DNA of 64,000 bases from Minwuia sp. (lineage in GTDB: Bacteria; Pseudomonadota; Alphaproteobacteria; Minwuiales; Minwuiaceae). This document shows positions 50,649 through 59,707 of the stretch, piece by piece (the first letter of the stretch is position 1; every line of letters begins with the position of its first letter). A model generated the notes under the pieces. It had not been told where the DNA came from. It ran no database searches and saw only the letters and a list, made by a program, of their open reading frames with translations. The stretch lies in contig JARGPL010000001.1 of assembly GCA_029210175.1 (NCBI GenBank), positions 85,372 to 149,371 of the forward strand, written 5' to 3'. Made by a program: the position numbers and the translations under genes.

Positions 50649-51446
50649 ATGGGGTTTCTCCGGAAATTCGTCCGCCAGATTGTTCTCGGCCGGAGTGATT
50701 CGACCGGTCATGCAGCCAAGCCGGTCATGCAGCCTGCGCTCCCTCGATCGCAACGAATCTACGCAATCGGCGACGTCCACGGACGCGCGGATTGCCTCAA
50801 CAGGCTCCTCAAGGCCATCGCGAATGATCTCCCCGATGCCGACAAGGCAAGCAGCCATATCGTCTTCCTCGGCGACTATGTGGACCGTGCGGACGACAGC
50901 CGCGAGGTGATCGACCATTGCATCGATTTCAGCGAAAGCTGGCCAGGTCAGGTTGTGTTCCTCAGGGGTAATCACGAGGAAGCCCTGATGGCCTTTCTCC
51001 AGGACCCCCTGGCCGGACGCGCGTGGCTTTCCTTCGGGGGCCTGTCGACATTGATGAGTTATGGCGTTGCCGACATTGCGTCGCACTCCCCGGAGCCGAA
51101 GATCATCGATGCCCGAGACCAGTTCGACAGCAATATCCCTGAGAGCCACCGGCAGTTCTACGCTGCAACGGCGCCCCATCATGTCATCGGGAACATCTTC
51201 CTGTGCCATGCTGGCATCGACCCGTCCGTCGGGCCGAAATCGCAGTCTGAACGTACCCTGTTCTGGGGTGACAACAGCGGCGAACCAGGTGCCGACTGGC
51301 CATACATCGTTGTCCACGGCCACTACGTCATTGATCAGCCGGAGAACACGGGCCAACGGATCAATGTCGACACTGGCGCCTACTATTCCGGGGTCCTGAC
51401 GGCAGCCTGCATCGACAATACGGGTGTTCGTTTCATTGCGTCCTGA
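50649..51446 (+). CDS. Metallophosphoesterase, PP1/ApaH-like Ser/Thr phosphatase
   Basis: A 265-residue phosphatase. Metal-binding motifs are complete: YAIGDVHGRADCLNRLL (GDxHG), IVFLGDYVDRADDSREVI (GDYVDR), VFLRGNHEEALMAFL (GNHE), and the later His pairs in IFLCHAGIDP and YIVVHGHYVIDQP. Basic N-terminal residues MGFLRKFVRQIVLGRSDS may associate with the membrane but no real helix is present. The enzyme would remove phosphate from proteins or nucleotides. Genes of this type recur beside exopolysaccharide loci in alphaproteobacteria. It is 205 bp after the export gene and about 270 bp before the caspase-like gene. Confidence 0.88.
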   Translation: MGFLRKFVRQIVLGRSDSTGHAAKPVMQPALPRSQRIYAIGDVHGRADCLNRLLKAIANDLPDADKASSHIVFLGDYVDRADDSREVIDHCIDFSESWPGQVVFLRGNHEEALMAFLQDPLAGRAWLSFGGLSTLMSYGVADIASHSPEPKIIDARDQFDSNIPESHRQFYAATAPHHVIGNIFLCHAGIDPSVGPKSQSERTLFWGDNSGEPGADWPYIVVHGHYVIDQPENTGQRINVDTGAYYSGVLTAACIDNTGVRFIAS

Positions 51447-51553
51447 CGATGCGTGCCCGTTCCGGACCCGCGCCCTTGAACCGCAACCAGCAGTCCTGGG
51501 CAACACACGACCTGCTCCACGAAAACTGCCAATCTGGTCCGTCCCTGGAGAAA

Positions 51554-51571
51554 TTCAGAGCCGGCTCTGAA
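51554..51571. promoter_or_regulatory. Perfect 18-bp palindrome upstream of the caspase-like gene
   Basis: TTCAGAGCC at 51554-51562 is followed immediately by its reverse complement GGCTCTGAA. It lies about 150 bp before the ATG at 51720. A dyad of this length could be a regulator binding site; no family can be assigned. Confidence 0.45.
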
Positions 51572-51719
51572 ACTCTCACAAGGGTCCATCCCATGGGCCC
51601 GACGCAAATCAACTCAACATCCGCCAATCCGCGTGCCGGACGTCACAGCTACACACGTCAATAGTGGACTCGCACAGGGGGTTCATGTACCTTCGCCGCG
51701 TCTATCAGGGACCAATCTC

Positions 51720-53582
51720 ATGAATAAGATCATCGCGCTTCTTGTTGTCGTCTTTGGATGTGTCGGGTTTGTCACCGCGTCGCAGGCTGAACGTCGCGTC
51801 GCGCTTGTCATCGGCAATGCGAATTACAACAAGGCACCTGATCTGCGGAATCCCGTGAATGACGCCAGGTCCATGGGCAAGCGCCTGAAGGAGCTCGGTT
51901 TCGAACTCAGCGGCGGTTCCCATTACGAAAACGTCACCAGGGTCGAGATGGCGCGTCTGGTCCGACGCTTCAGTTCAGAGGTTGGTCGTGATGATACGGC
52001 CTTCATCTTCTACGCCGGACACGGCATCGGTGCCCATGGGACCAACTGGATGGTCCCGACGGATGACGACGACATTCAGACCGCTCTGGATCTTCCCGAT
52101 TTCGCGATTTCCGTCAGTTCGCTGATGGAGCGGTTGGAGCGGCGCGGTGGCGGTACCAACATCGTCATGCTCGACGCTTGCCGTGACAATCCCCTGCCGA
52201 GCGACACGCGCTCATCGGGTTCCACGCGCGGGTTGGGCCGGATGGCGGCTCCGAACGGCACGTTCATCGCCTACGCTGCGGACCCGGGCCAGGTCGCCTA
52301 TGACGGTGAAGGCAACAATGGGCTGTTCACTGAATCCCTGATGAAGGCGCTTCGGGAGCCGGATCGTCCGCTCTATGAGATCATGCGCGCCGTCCGCCGC
52401 GAAGTCCGCCGGAAGACGTCTGGTGCGCAGACGCCCTGGACCGAAGAATCCCTGAACAACGAATTCTTCTTTGTCGAACCGCAGGACGAATCCCAGGTTC
52501 GCGTCGCCGCACTTCAGCCGCAGACGCAGCCCGTTGCACCACCACCTGGTGCAGCGCCCGCCACAAGCGGCTGGATCTCAGCAGCCCCGGCACCGGCGCC
52601 CGCACCCGTGGTTTCGGCGCCGTCCGTGCCTGCCCTGGAATCCACCCCGCCGCAGCAGCAGGAACAGGTTGTCGCGATGGTCTCGCCCACGCGGACAGCA
52701 ACGCAGTCCGCGACAAGCGTCGCCCCGGAGCCTGTCATTGTGGCTCGCCCGGAACCTGTGCAGCAGGAAGTGCGCGTTGCGGCCGCAACAGTGGTCCCCA
52801 ACATTCCGAGTTCGCCGTCGGTGACCCTGGACAGTGCCCTGATCACGGTAACCGTCGGTGACATGATTCCGATCAGCCCGTCTCCCTTTCAGGTGATGCA
52901 GGCCAACGGTGGTGCCGGGACCACGGTTCATATCGCGCATCGGTTTGCGATCGGAAAGTATGAGATCACCTTCGACATGTGGGACGCCTGTGTGGACGAA
53001 GGCGGATGCATGGGCTACCGCCCGGCGGATGATGGCGAAGGCCGTGGCGAACGCCCTGTCATGAATGTCGAATGGAAGCATGTCGCGGCGTTCCTCGACT
53101 GGGCCAATCGCAAGACTGGCCTCGCCGGTCGGCCCGATGCGCTTCGTTTGCCGACGGAAGCCGAATGGGAGTATGCGGCGCGCGCGGGTACTTCATCGAC
53201 CTTCTCCTACGGTGACGATCAGGACGATATCTGCAAGTTCGCCAACGTGATGGACTACTATGGTGGTCGGCATTTCCCGATCTTCCCGGCCGTCGATTGC
53301 GATGACGACTATGTCCGTCCCGCGCCGGTGGGTTCCTACAAGCCGAACGGCTTCGGTCTGCACGACATGATTGGCAATGTTTCGGAATGGACGGCGGATT
53401 GCTGGTCACGCAAGTATGGCAAGATCGCTTCAGACGGCTCCGCCTTTGTCTCCGATCGTTGCACCTATCACGTGACCCGGGGCGGTTCCTGGATGGTGAC
53501 GCCCAAGAACATGGGTGAACGGGCCCGCGGCTACAAGGGCACCGAGAACCTGGGCTTCCGCGTGGCACGTACCCTTCAGTAA
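51720..53582 (+). CDS. Caspase-like protease fused to a formylglycine-generating-enzyme (SUMF1) domain
   Basis: A 620-residue exported protein. Signal peptide MNKIIALLVVVFGCVGFVTA is cleaved near SQA. The caspase domain (about 24-255) has ERRVALVIGNANYNKAPDLR, the catalytic His near residue 100 in FYAGHGIGAHGTNW and the catalytic Cys near residue 152 in MLDACRDNPLPSDT. A Pro/Ala/Gln-rich linker (about 260-380) joins the C-terminal FGE-sulfatase domain: FAIGKYEITFDMWDACVDEG, RLPTEAEWEYAARAGTSSTF, GLHDMIGNVSEWTADCWSRK and RGGSWMVTPKNMGERARGYK. In such fusions the second domain usually binds ligand rather than oxidising Cys. Likely a periplasmic protease-like sensor or effector. The cyclase gene follows 145 bp downstream. 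Confidence 0.93.
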   Translation: MNKIIALLVVVFGCVGFVTASQAERRVALVIGNANYNKAPDLRNPVNDARSMGKRLKELGFELSGGSHYENVTRVEMARLVRRFSSEVGRDDTAFIFYAGHGIGAHGTNWMVPTDDDDIQTALDLPDFAISVSSLMERLERRGGGTNIVMLDACRDNPLPSDTRSSGSTRGLGRMAAPNGTFIAYAADPGQVAYDGEGNNGLFTESLMKALREPDRPLYEIMRAVRREVRRKTSGAQTPWTEESLNNEFFFVEPQDESQVRVAALQPQTQPVAPPPGAAPATSGWISAAPAPAPAPVVSAPSVPALESTPPQQQEQVVAMVSPTRTATQSATSVAPEPVIVARPEPVQQEVRVAAATVVPNIPSSPSVTLDSALITVTVGDMIPISPSPFQVMQANGGAGTTVHIAHRFAIGKYEITFDMWDACVDEGGCMGYRPADDGEGRGERPVMNVEWKHVAAFLDWANRKTGLAGRPDALRLPTEAEWEYAARAGTSSTFSYGDDQDDICKFANVMDYYGGRHFPIFPAVDCDDDYVRPAPVGSYKPNGFGLHDMIGNVSEWTADCWSRKYGKIASDGSAFVSDRCTYHVTRGGSWMVTPKNMGERARGYKGTENLGFRVARTLQ

Positions 53583-53727
53583 TCTGCTGGCTTACGGGCG
53601 GTCATTGGACCAATGACTGAACGTCAGTTCGCTTCACCTCCTTCGGGTCCAACTGCCGAGATCGTGGGCCGTTTACATGCGCAGGTGATCGTCTCCTCAT
53701 CGGCGACGGCTCCGTGTCGGGGATGGG

Positions 53728-55743
53728 ATGTCTGAAGTTCTCCGCAATCGGATCTTTCAGGCCGGTCTCGTCACGCTGCTCATGCTGGCGATGACGGAAG
53801 TGGCATTCCGTGCCGTGCCGGGCCTGTCCCTCATGGATCAGCGGCTGAACGACTTCCTGCTCGTCAATATTGTCGACACTGCCACCCTTGACGCGCCAGG
53901 CAGTCCAGTCAGATCCGACATCGCGATTGTGACTTTCACGGAAACCACGCTCGCCAGTCTGCCTTACCGGTCCCCGCTCGATCGGGCCTTTCTTGCAGGT
54001 CTGCTCGATGGCCTGGCAGCGGTGAACGTTCGCTCCGTCGGGTTCGATATTCTCTTCGATCAGGCCACAGAGCCCGCCAAGGACCAGCAATTGATCGACG
54101 CGATCCGTCGCTTTCCCGGACCGGTGATCGTTGCCTGGGCGGACGCGCGGGCAGGGTTGATCGAAGCCCAGTCGGCCTGGTTGGAGGATTTCATTGCGCG
54201 CAGCGGTGCCATCCCGGGCTTTGCCAATGTCACCATTGATCGGGATGGACTGGTTCGCCACTATGATCTCACGCTGCCTGGTACGGACAATCAGAGCCTT
54301 GCCGGTGCCATGTTGCGTGCCAATGGTTTTGAACTGCCCGAGGCAAAGTCCGGCCTGATCAGCTGGCGAACCCCGCCGGATGGTGGAGCGCAGGCCTATC
54401 CTGTTCTGCCGAGCCAGGGCGTTCTGGCGATTTCGCGCATCCGCCCGGCTGCGCTGAAACCGGCGTTGGAGGGCAAGCTCGTCCTCGTGGGGGCCGACCT
54501 GCCGCAGCAGGACCGTCATCGCACCAGCCTTTCCGCTTCGTTGAACCCCAACATTCCGCGGCTCACGGCGGGGGTCGAGATCCATGCGAACATCATCGAC
54601 CAGGTGATCAACAAGCGTCATGTTCCAGAGGCAGGCGTGGCCGTGCGCTGGCTGATCATCCTGACCATTGCATTGATTGGTGCGGCTCTGGGTGTGCTCG
54701 AGATGCCGCTTCCCCTTCGGCTCGCGGGAATGCTGGGCCTGATGGGTACATACGCAGGTCTTGTGTGGTTGTCGGCGATGGAGGCCTGGCCACTCCTGCC
54801 CGCGACCCGGCCATTGGCCGTGCTTGTGCTTTCCTTCGCCGCGTCGACCAGCCTCAATGCCTATCTGGCGCGCAAGGACGGGCAGTTCATTCGCGGCGCC
54901 TTTTCCCAGTATCTCGCACCGGCCCTGGTGGATGAGTTGACCCGGCACCCGGAGCGGTTGAAAGTTGGCGGGGAACGCAAGGAGATGAGTTTTCTCTTCT
55001 CTGACATCGCCGGTTTCACGAACCTGAGTGAACGCCTGACACCCGAAAGGCTGTCGAGCCTGCTGAACGGTTATCTGGACGGCATGAGCGAGATCGTGCT
55101 GCGCAACGGCGGTACCATCGACAAGTTCATCGGTGATGCAGTGGTCGCGCTGTTCGGCGCGCCGGCTGCGATGCCTGATCATGCGCACCGCGCCATCACC
55201 TGTGCGACAGAAATGGACGCCTTCACCGAGTCCTATCGGTTGGCCAACAGCGATGTGACGATGGGCATCACGCGTATTGGCGTACACAGCGGAGAGGCGA
55301 TCGTCGGCAACTTTGGCGGCGTGAACCGATTTGATTACACCGCCATGGGCGACGCAATGAACATCGCGGCACGGCTGGAGGCTGCGAACAAGCATTTCGG
55401 AACCAGGCTGGCGATCAGCGCCTCTTCCGTCGAACGGGCCGGTCTGATGCAGGACAGCAGGATAGTCGATGTCGGCGGTTCGCCCGTGTTGCCGATCGGC
55501 AACGTGATCCTGAAGGGCAAGAAGCAGCCGGTAACGATTTACACATGCCTGAAGCGAGATGATAAGACGCTCGCTGAACGATACCGGGCGGCTTATTCGG
55601 CGCTGGATGACGATGTCACCGTTTCCTCGCACATGCTCGACAGCATTCTTGTGGATGATCCGGAACATCCGCTCGCCACGCTTCATGCAGGGCGGTTGCG
55701 GGCAGGGGAAACAGGGTCGACCTTTGAACTGCTTGAGAAGTAA
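53728..55743 (+). CDS. CHASE2-domain class III adenylate/guanylate cyclase
   Basis: A 671-residue membrane signalling enzyme. The first helix (about residues 11-32) leads to an extracytoplasmic CHASE2 sensor, with VRSVGFDILFDQATEPAKDQ and GKLVLVGADLPQQDRHRTSL. Three helices (about 305-385) follow. The cyclase domain begins near residue 418: EMSFLFSDIAGFTNLSERLT (metal Asp), NGGTIDKFIGDAVVALFGAP (purine-contact Lys and second Asp), RFDYTAMGDAMNIAARLEAA (Thr, Asn and Arg of the active site). Lys plus Thr in the purine pocket suggests a class IIIb, bicarbonate-type adenylate cyclase. It probably makes cAMP in response to a periplasmic signal, perhaps from the secreted proteins encoded on either side. 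Confidence 0.93.
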   Translation: MSEVLRNRIFQAGLVTLLMLAMTEVAFRAVPGLSLMDQRLNDFLLVNIVDTATLDAPGSPVRSDIAIVTFTETTLASLPYRSPLDRAFLAGLLDGLAAVNVRSVGFDILFDQATEPAKDQQLIDAIRRFPGPVIVAWADARAGLIEAQSAWLEDFIARSGAIPGFANVTIDRDGLVRHYDLTLPGTDNQSLAGAMLRANGFELPEAKSGLISWRTPPDGGAQAYPVLPSQGVLAISRIRPAALKPALEGKLVLVGADLPQQDRHRTSLSASLNPNIPRLTAGVEIHANIIDQVINKRHVPEAGVAVRWLIILTIALIGAALGVLEMPLPLRLAGMLGLMGTYAGLVWLSAMEAWPLLPATRPLAVLVLSFAASTSLNAYLARKDGQFIRGAFSQYLAPALVDELTRHPERLKVGGERKEMSFLFSDIAGFTNLSERLTPERLSSLLNGYLDGMSEIVLRNGGTIDKFIGDAVVALFGAPAAMPDHAHRAITCATEMDAFTESYRLANSDVTMGITRIGVHSGEAIVGNFGGVNRFDYTAMGDAMNIAARLEAANKHFGTRLAISASSVERAGLMQDSRIVDVGGSPVLPIGNVILKGKKQPVTIYTCLKRDDKTLAERYRAAYSALDDDVTVSSHMLDSILVDDPEHPLATLHAGRLRAGETGSTFELLEK

Positions 55744-55814
55744 ACGTGACCATTGTACGTGAAATGCTGCTCTACATGGTCTATGTTCACCCGAGTTTCT
55801 GGGAAGTGATGTGA

Positions 55815-56585
55815 ATGATGATGAAAAAAATCAGCAGAATTCGGGGCGGCCGCTGGATCGGCCTTGCGATCGCGGGACTGATCATGTCCGTGTTGCCGAT
55901 GACACAGGCGCGTGCCGCTGACGTCATCGTGCTGGACTCGACCATCTCGGCATTTGCGCCTGGCACATCCCTGCCTGCGAATGCCCTGATCGACATTCCG
56001 GCAGGTGGATCGATGAGTGTCATGGACGGTGCGGGCGCGACCCGGGTCATCCGTGGCCCTTACGCCGGTGCCGTCGCCTCAGGTGCGCCGTCGGGTGATG
56101 GCAGCGTCATGTCGATGCTTGGTCAGCTGGTCAAGGAAGATGAGCGCGAACGCTCCCAGTTGGGTGCCGTGCGCGCGTTCTCCAAGGATGACATGCTGCG
56201 CGATCCACTGGCGATCGACGTGTCGCGGAACACGACATTCTGCCTGCCACATGCCTCCAGCCCGAAGTTCTGGCGTCCGGGTTCGCTTGATCGCGACACG
56301 CGGTTCACCGTGAAGGACTGGTCCAGCAACAACGAACCGCTCGTCGCCTACTGGCGCGAGGGCGATCGGGAACTTGGCTGGCCGCCGACGCTGTCCACGG
56401 CCGATGGCACCACTTTCCTGATGAAGGTGGAAGCCGCCAAGTCCGCTGCTGAAGTGACGATCCTGAAGGTGCCGGACACGGTTGGTGGCAATCTTGAAAC
56501 CATCGTCTGGATGGCTCAGCACGGCTGCCGCGAACAGGCGCGTCGCATGGTCGGCAACATTCGTGAGCCAGCCACGACACAATAA
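55815..56585 (+). CDS. Secreted protein, FecR-like N-terminal pattern
   Basis: A 256-residue exported protein starting MMMKKISRIRGGRWIGLAIA. The leader ends near QARA, before ADVIVLDSTISAFAPGTSLP. The next 60 residues (ANALIDIPAGGSMSVMDGAG and ATRVIRGPYAGAVA) resemble the core of FecR-type domains, where a G-x-x-L, P-x-G and RGPY pattern recurs. The remainder (FCLPHASSPKFWRPGSLDRD, VAYWREGDRELGWPPTLSTA) is not recognised, and a Cys late in AQHGCREQARRMVGN could pair with the earlier one. FecR-like proteins often travel with CHASE2 cyclases, so it may be a ligand or partner of the cyclase encoded 71 bp upstream. Function otherwise unknown. Confidence 0.6.
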   Translation: MMMKKISRIRGGRWIGLAIAGLIMSVLPMTQARAADVIVLDSTISAFAPGTSLPANALIDIPAGGSMSVMDGAGATRVIRGPYAGAVASGAPSGDGSVMSMLGQLVKEDERERSQLGAVRAFSKDDMLRDPLAIDVSRNTTFCLPHASSPKFWRPGSLDRDTRFTVKDWSSNNEPLVAYWREGDRELGWPPTLSTADGTTFLMKVEAAKSAAEVTILKVPDTVGGNLETIVWMAQHGCREQARRMVGNIREPATTQ

Positions 56586-56638
56586 TTCCTGGCCAGGTGG
56601 ATCATTGCTGATCCGATCCGATAGCCGACACATCATCC

Positions 56639-56671
56639 AGCCGCCCCCGACCTTGTCGCGGGCGGCTGTTT
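56639..56671. terminator. Terminator-like hairpin between convergent genes
   Basis: AGCCGCCC at 56639-56646 pairs with GGGCGGCT at 56660-56667, followed on the plus strand by GTTTGCG. It lies after the FecR-like gene and before the end of the GcvT-type gene on the other strand. The T run is short, so efficiency may be modest. Confidence 0.65.
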
Positions 56672-56699
56672 GCGTTCCGGTCTGGCACAGGACAAGCTG

Positions 56700-59159
56700 T
56701 CAGCCCTTCGGGCGCGCGCCTTTCGGATCGTACATCGGCCGCAGGGATGCCGTTGCGTCGAACCGTTGGCCAGCGATCTCGATTTCGAAAGTGGATGCGA
56801 GCAATGTGCTGGCGTCTTCCCCGGTACAGGGGACATAGCCCAGCCCGACAGTCCCGCCGAGTGTATGCCCGTAGTTGCCAGACGTGATCGTGCCGACAAT
56901 CGCGCCATCGCGGACAATGGCCTCATTGTGAAACAGCATGGCCTTCGGATCGGCGACCAGGAACTGCATCAGCCGTTGCTGCAGACCGTCCCGGCGTTTC
57001 AGCAGCACCGCATCACGTCCGATGAACGGCTCCTTGTCGGTCTTCACGGCGAATCCCAGACCTGCCTCCAGGACGTGATCCTCATCCGTGATGTCGTGGC
57101 CAAAATGGCGGAATCCCTTCTCGATGCGGCAGGAATCCATTGCATGCAGACCACAGAGCCGCAATCCATGCGCCACCCCCGCATCCATGAGGGTCTCGAA
57201 CACATGCATGGCCATTTCAGTGGAGACATAGAGCTCGTAGCCCTGTTCGCCCACGTAGGAAATGCGGTGCGCGCGCGCCAGGGCCATGCCGATCTCCACC
57301 TCACGCGCCGTGCCGAACGGCTGCGCGGCATCGCTGAAGTCATCGGGTGAGCAGTCGGCAAGCACCGCGCGGGCGTTCGGCCCCATCAGGCAGAGCACGG
57401 CTTCGCCCGCCGTCACATCGGTCAGAGTAACGTGCGTGTCAGGCTCCTGGTGACGGCGCAGCCATGACATGTCGCGGACCAGTGTCGCACCAGGCACAAC
57501 CAGCAGGAAGGCCGTTTCGGAAAGCCGCGTAACGGTCAGATCGGATTCAATGCCCCCGCGCGGGTTCAGCATCTGGCTGTAGACCACGCGCCCGGCGTCC
57601 ACATCCATCTGGTTCGCCATCAGCCGTTGCAGAAACGCCAGGGCGTCGCGGCCCTCGACGCGGATCTTGCCGAACGATGACATGTCGTAGAGGCCGACGC
57701 CATTCCGCAGGGCGGCGTGTTCGCGGGCCTGGGCGGCGAACCAGTTCTGGCGGTGCCAGTCGTGGTCATATTCGGGCCGCTCCCCCGCTTCGGCGAACCA
57801 GTTGGCGCGCTCCCAGCCTGCGGTCTCGCCAAACACCGCACCCCGGGCGGCGAGGGCATCATGCAGGGGGGAACGGCGTACCCCGCGCGCCGTATCCGGC
57901 TGGCGGTAGGGGTAGTGATCGGCATAGAGCAGACCCAGGCTCTCCGTCACCCGCGCCTCGAGATACTGGCGGTTGCGCTGAAACGGCTGCGCCCGGCGGA
58001 TATCGACCTCCCAGAGGTCGAACGGTGGTTCCCCCTCCACGATCCAGTGCGCCAATGCATAGCCTGCCCCGCCTGACGACACGATACCGATGGAATTGTA
58101 CCCGGCGGCAACCCAGTACCCCTTCACCTCCGGCGCTTCGCCCAGGTAATAGCGGTCATCGGGGGTGAAGCTCTCCGGGCCATTGAAGAACGTATGGATC
58201 CCCGCATTCTCCAGCAGCGGCATGCGGTTGACGGCCTTGGTGAAGATCGGCTCGAAATGATCGAAGTCTTCCGGTAACTGATCGAAGCAGAAGTCTTCGC
58301 GAATGCCCTCCATACCCCACGGCTTGGCGACGGGTTCGAAGGCGCCGAGCATCATCTTGCTGGCATCTTCCTTGTAGTAGGCATGCTCGTCAGGCACCCG
58401 CAGGACCGGCAGGCGGCCCAGATCGGCGACCGGTTCCGTCACCAGATAGAAATGTTCGCAGGCATGCAGCGGCAGGGTGACGCCGGCCTGCCGGGCAAAT
58501 TCACGCCCCCACATGCCAGCGCAATTGATCACCACATCGGTCTCGATCCGACCAGTGTCGCCGTCCGCTTCCCAGGTCACGCCGCTGACCTGTCCGTCAG
58601 TCTGGCTGACGCCGGTGACCTTCACATGCTCGATCACCTGCGCGCCCAGCATTCGTGCGCCCCTGGCCAACGCCAGCGCGATGTTGCCGGGGTCGCATTG
58701 TCCATCGCCCGGCAGATGCACCCCTGCCACCACGCCGTCGGTTTTCAGGTGCGGGTACATCGCCTTCACGTCGGCGGGTGATACCTCATGCACCTCCACG
58801 TCGAAGGCGCGGGCCAATGTGGCCTGGCGCAGGATTTCCACCCGCCGATGTTCGGTCAGGGCGACACTGATCGATCCGGTTGTCCGCATGCCCGTGGCGA
58901 TGCCGGTCTCGGCCTCCAGCCGGGTGTAGAGGTCGGCGGAGTATTTCGCCAGCCGGGTCATGTTGCGGGTCGCGCGCAACTGCCCGATCAGGCCCGCCGC
59001 ATGCCACGTGGTGCCGCTGGTCAGTTGCTTGCGTTCCAGCAGCACGATGTCGGTCCAGCCGAGCTTTGCCAGATGATAGGCGACGGAACAGCCTGAAACC
59101 CCGCCACCGACAATCACGGCACGGGCTTTCTCCGGGGGGCGTTTCACCATGCTGCTCAT
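56700..59159 (-). CDS. GcvT-family FAD-dependent oxidoreductase (dimethylglycine/sarcosine dehydrogenase type)
   Basis: An 819-residue two-part enzyme. The N-terminal half is an FAD-dependent amine oxidase: AVIVGGGVSGCSVAYHLAKL, GTTWHAAGLIGQLRAT, and AAGYNSIGIVSSGGAGYALA near residue 350. The C-terminal half, from about residue 430, is an aminomethyltransferase-like (GcvT) folate-binding module: NGVGLYDMSSFGKIRVEGRD, LMANQMDVDAGRVVYSQMLN, and SYVGEQGYELYVSTEMAMHV. Enzymes of this kind demethylate dimethylglycine or sarcosine and pass the one-carbon unit to tetrahydrofolate. The start overlaps the stop of the VOC gene by four bases (ATGA). No glycine-cleavage or betaine genes are adjacent. The 3' end faces the FecR-like gene. 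Confidence 0.9.
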   Translation of the reverse strand: MSSMVKRPPEKARAVIVGGGVSGCSVAYHLAKLGWTDIVLLERKQLTSGTTWHAAGLIGQLRATRNMTRLAKYSADLYTRLEAETGIATGMRTTGSISVALTEHRRVEILRQATLARAFDVEVHEVSPADVKAMYPHLKTDGVVAGVHLPGDGQCDPGNIALALARGARMLGAQVIEHVKVTGVSQTDGQVSGVTWEADGDTGRIETDVVINCAGMWGREFARQAGVTLPLHACEHFYLVTEPVADLGRLPVLRVPDEHAYYKEDASKMMLGAFEPVAKPWGMEGIREDFCFDQLPEDFDHFEPIFTKAVNRMPLLENAGIHTFFNGPESFTPDDRYYLGEAPEVKGYWVAAGYNSIGIVSSGGAGYALAHWIVEGEPPFDLWEVDIRRAQPFQRNRQYLEARVTESLGLLYADHYPYRQPDTARGVRRSPLHDALAARGAVFGETAGWERANWFAEAGERPEYDHDWHRQNWFAAQAREHAALRNGVGLYDMSSFGKIRVEGRDALAFLQRLMANQMDVDAGRVVYSQMLNPRGGIESDLTVTRLSETAFLLVVPGATLVRDMSWLRRHQEPDTHVTLTDVTAGEAVLCLMGPNARAVLADCSPDDFSDAAQPFGTAREVEIGMALARAHRISYVGEQGYELYVSTEMAMHVFETLMDAGVAHGLRLCGLHAMDSCRIEKGFRHFGHDITDEDHVLEAGLGFAVKTDKEPFIGRDAVLLKRRDGLQQRLMQFLVADPKAMLFHNEAIVRDGAIVGTITSGNYGHTLGGTVGLGYVPCTGEDASTLLASTFEIEIAGQRFDATASLRPMYDPKGARPKG

Positions 59160-59548
59160 TCCGGCGCGTCGCAGACAACGCAGAGCTTGTTGCCCTCCGG
59201 ATCACGAAAATAGGCCCCGTAATAGTGCGCGTGGTAGTGCGGGCGCAGGCCCGGTGCGCCTTCCGATGTGCCGCCGTTGGCCAGTGCAAGCTGATGACAG
59301 GTATCCACCATAGCCCGCGTGCCGGCCTGGAAGGCTGTCATCTGCCCGTTGCCGGGCGTCGCGGGATTGCCATCGAACGGGTGTCCGATGACCAGAAGGG
59401 GGCGGAAACCATCGCCCCTGGTCCATGCCGCCCATTGCTTGTCCGGGTCGTTGAACCGCGACGTCAGGCCCAGCGCGTCGGCGATCTGGCCATAGAAGGC
59501 GGCTGACCTGGTGAAGTCATTGATCCCGATGAAGATGTGGGAATACAT
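59156..59548 (-). CDS. VOC-family protein
   Basis: A 130-residue single VOC module. It begins MYSHIFIGINDFTRSAAFYG, the standard first beta-alpha unit, and ends with PHYHAHYYGAYFRDPEGNKL, where HxHYY and the glutamate of PEGNK supply the metal site. The sequence GMSE-like NGGTSEGAPGLRPHYHAHYY is shared with many small lactoylglutathione-lyase relatives of unknown substrate. An ATG nine codons upstream is also possible. The stop overlaps the GcvT-type start by four bases, so the two proteins are made from one message, suggesting linked function. Confidence 0.85.
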   Translation of the reverse strand: MYSHIFIGINDFTRSAAFYGQIADALGLTSRFNDPDKQWAAWTRGDGFRPLLVIGHPFDGNPATPGNGQMTAFQAGTRAMVDTCHQLALANGGTSEGAPGLRPHYHAHYYGAYFRDPEGNKLCVVCDAPE

Positions 59549-59707
59549 CTGCGGCCCCTGATCCGTCTGGTCCATGCGCGAGGATGCGGATGATCGCGCC
59601 TGTGCGCAAGGCAACCCTGTTGCCGGTGACGCTTCCCCTGCGCCTGATCCATCGTCATGATACGCGACAGGCAACGGTATGGTGATTTTTGGGGGAGGGG
59701 TGCTGAC

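Noticed and set aside
53602..55686. Long minus-strand open frame of about 690 codons
   Set aside because: Antisense to the CHASE2 cyclase gene, which has complete catalytic motifs; the minus-strand product is basic and low-complexity.
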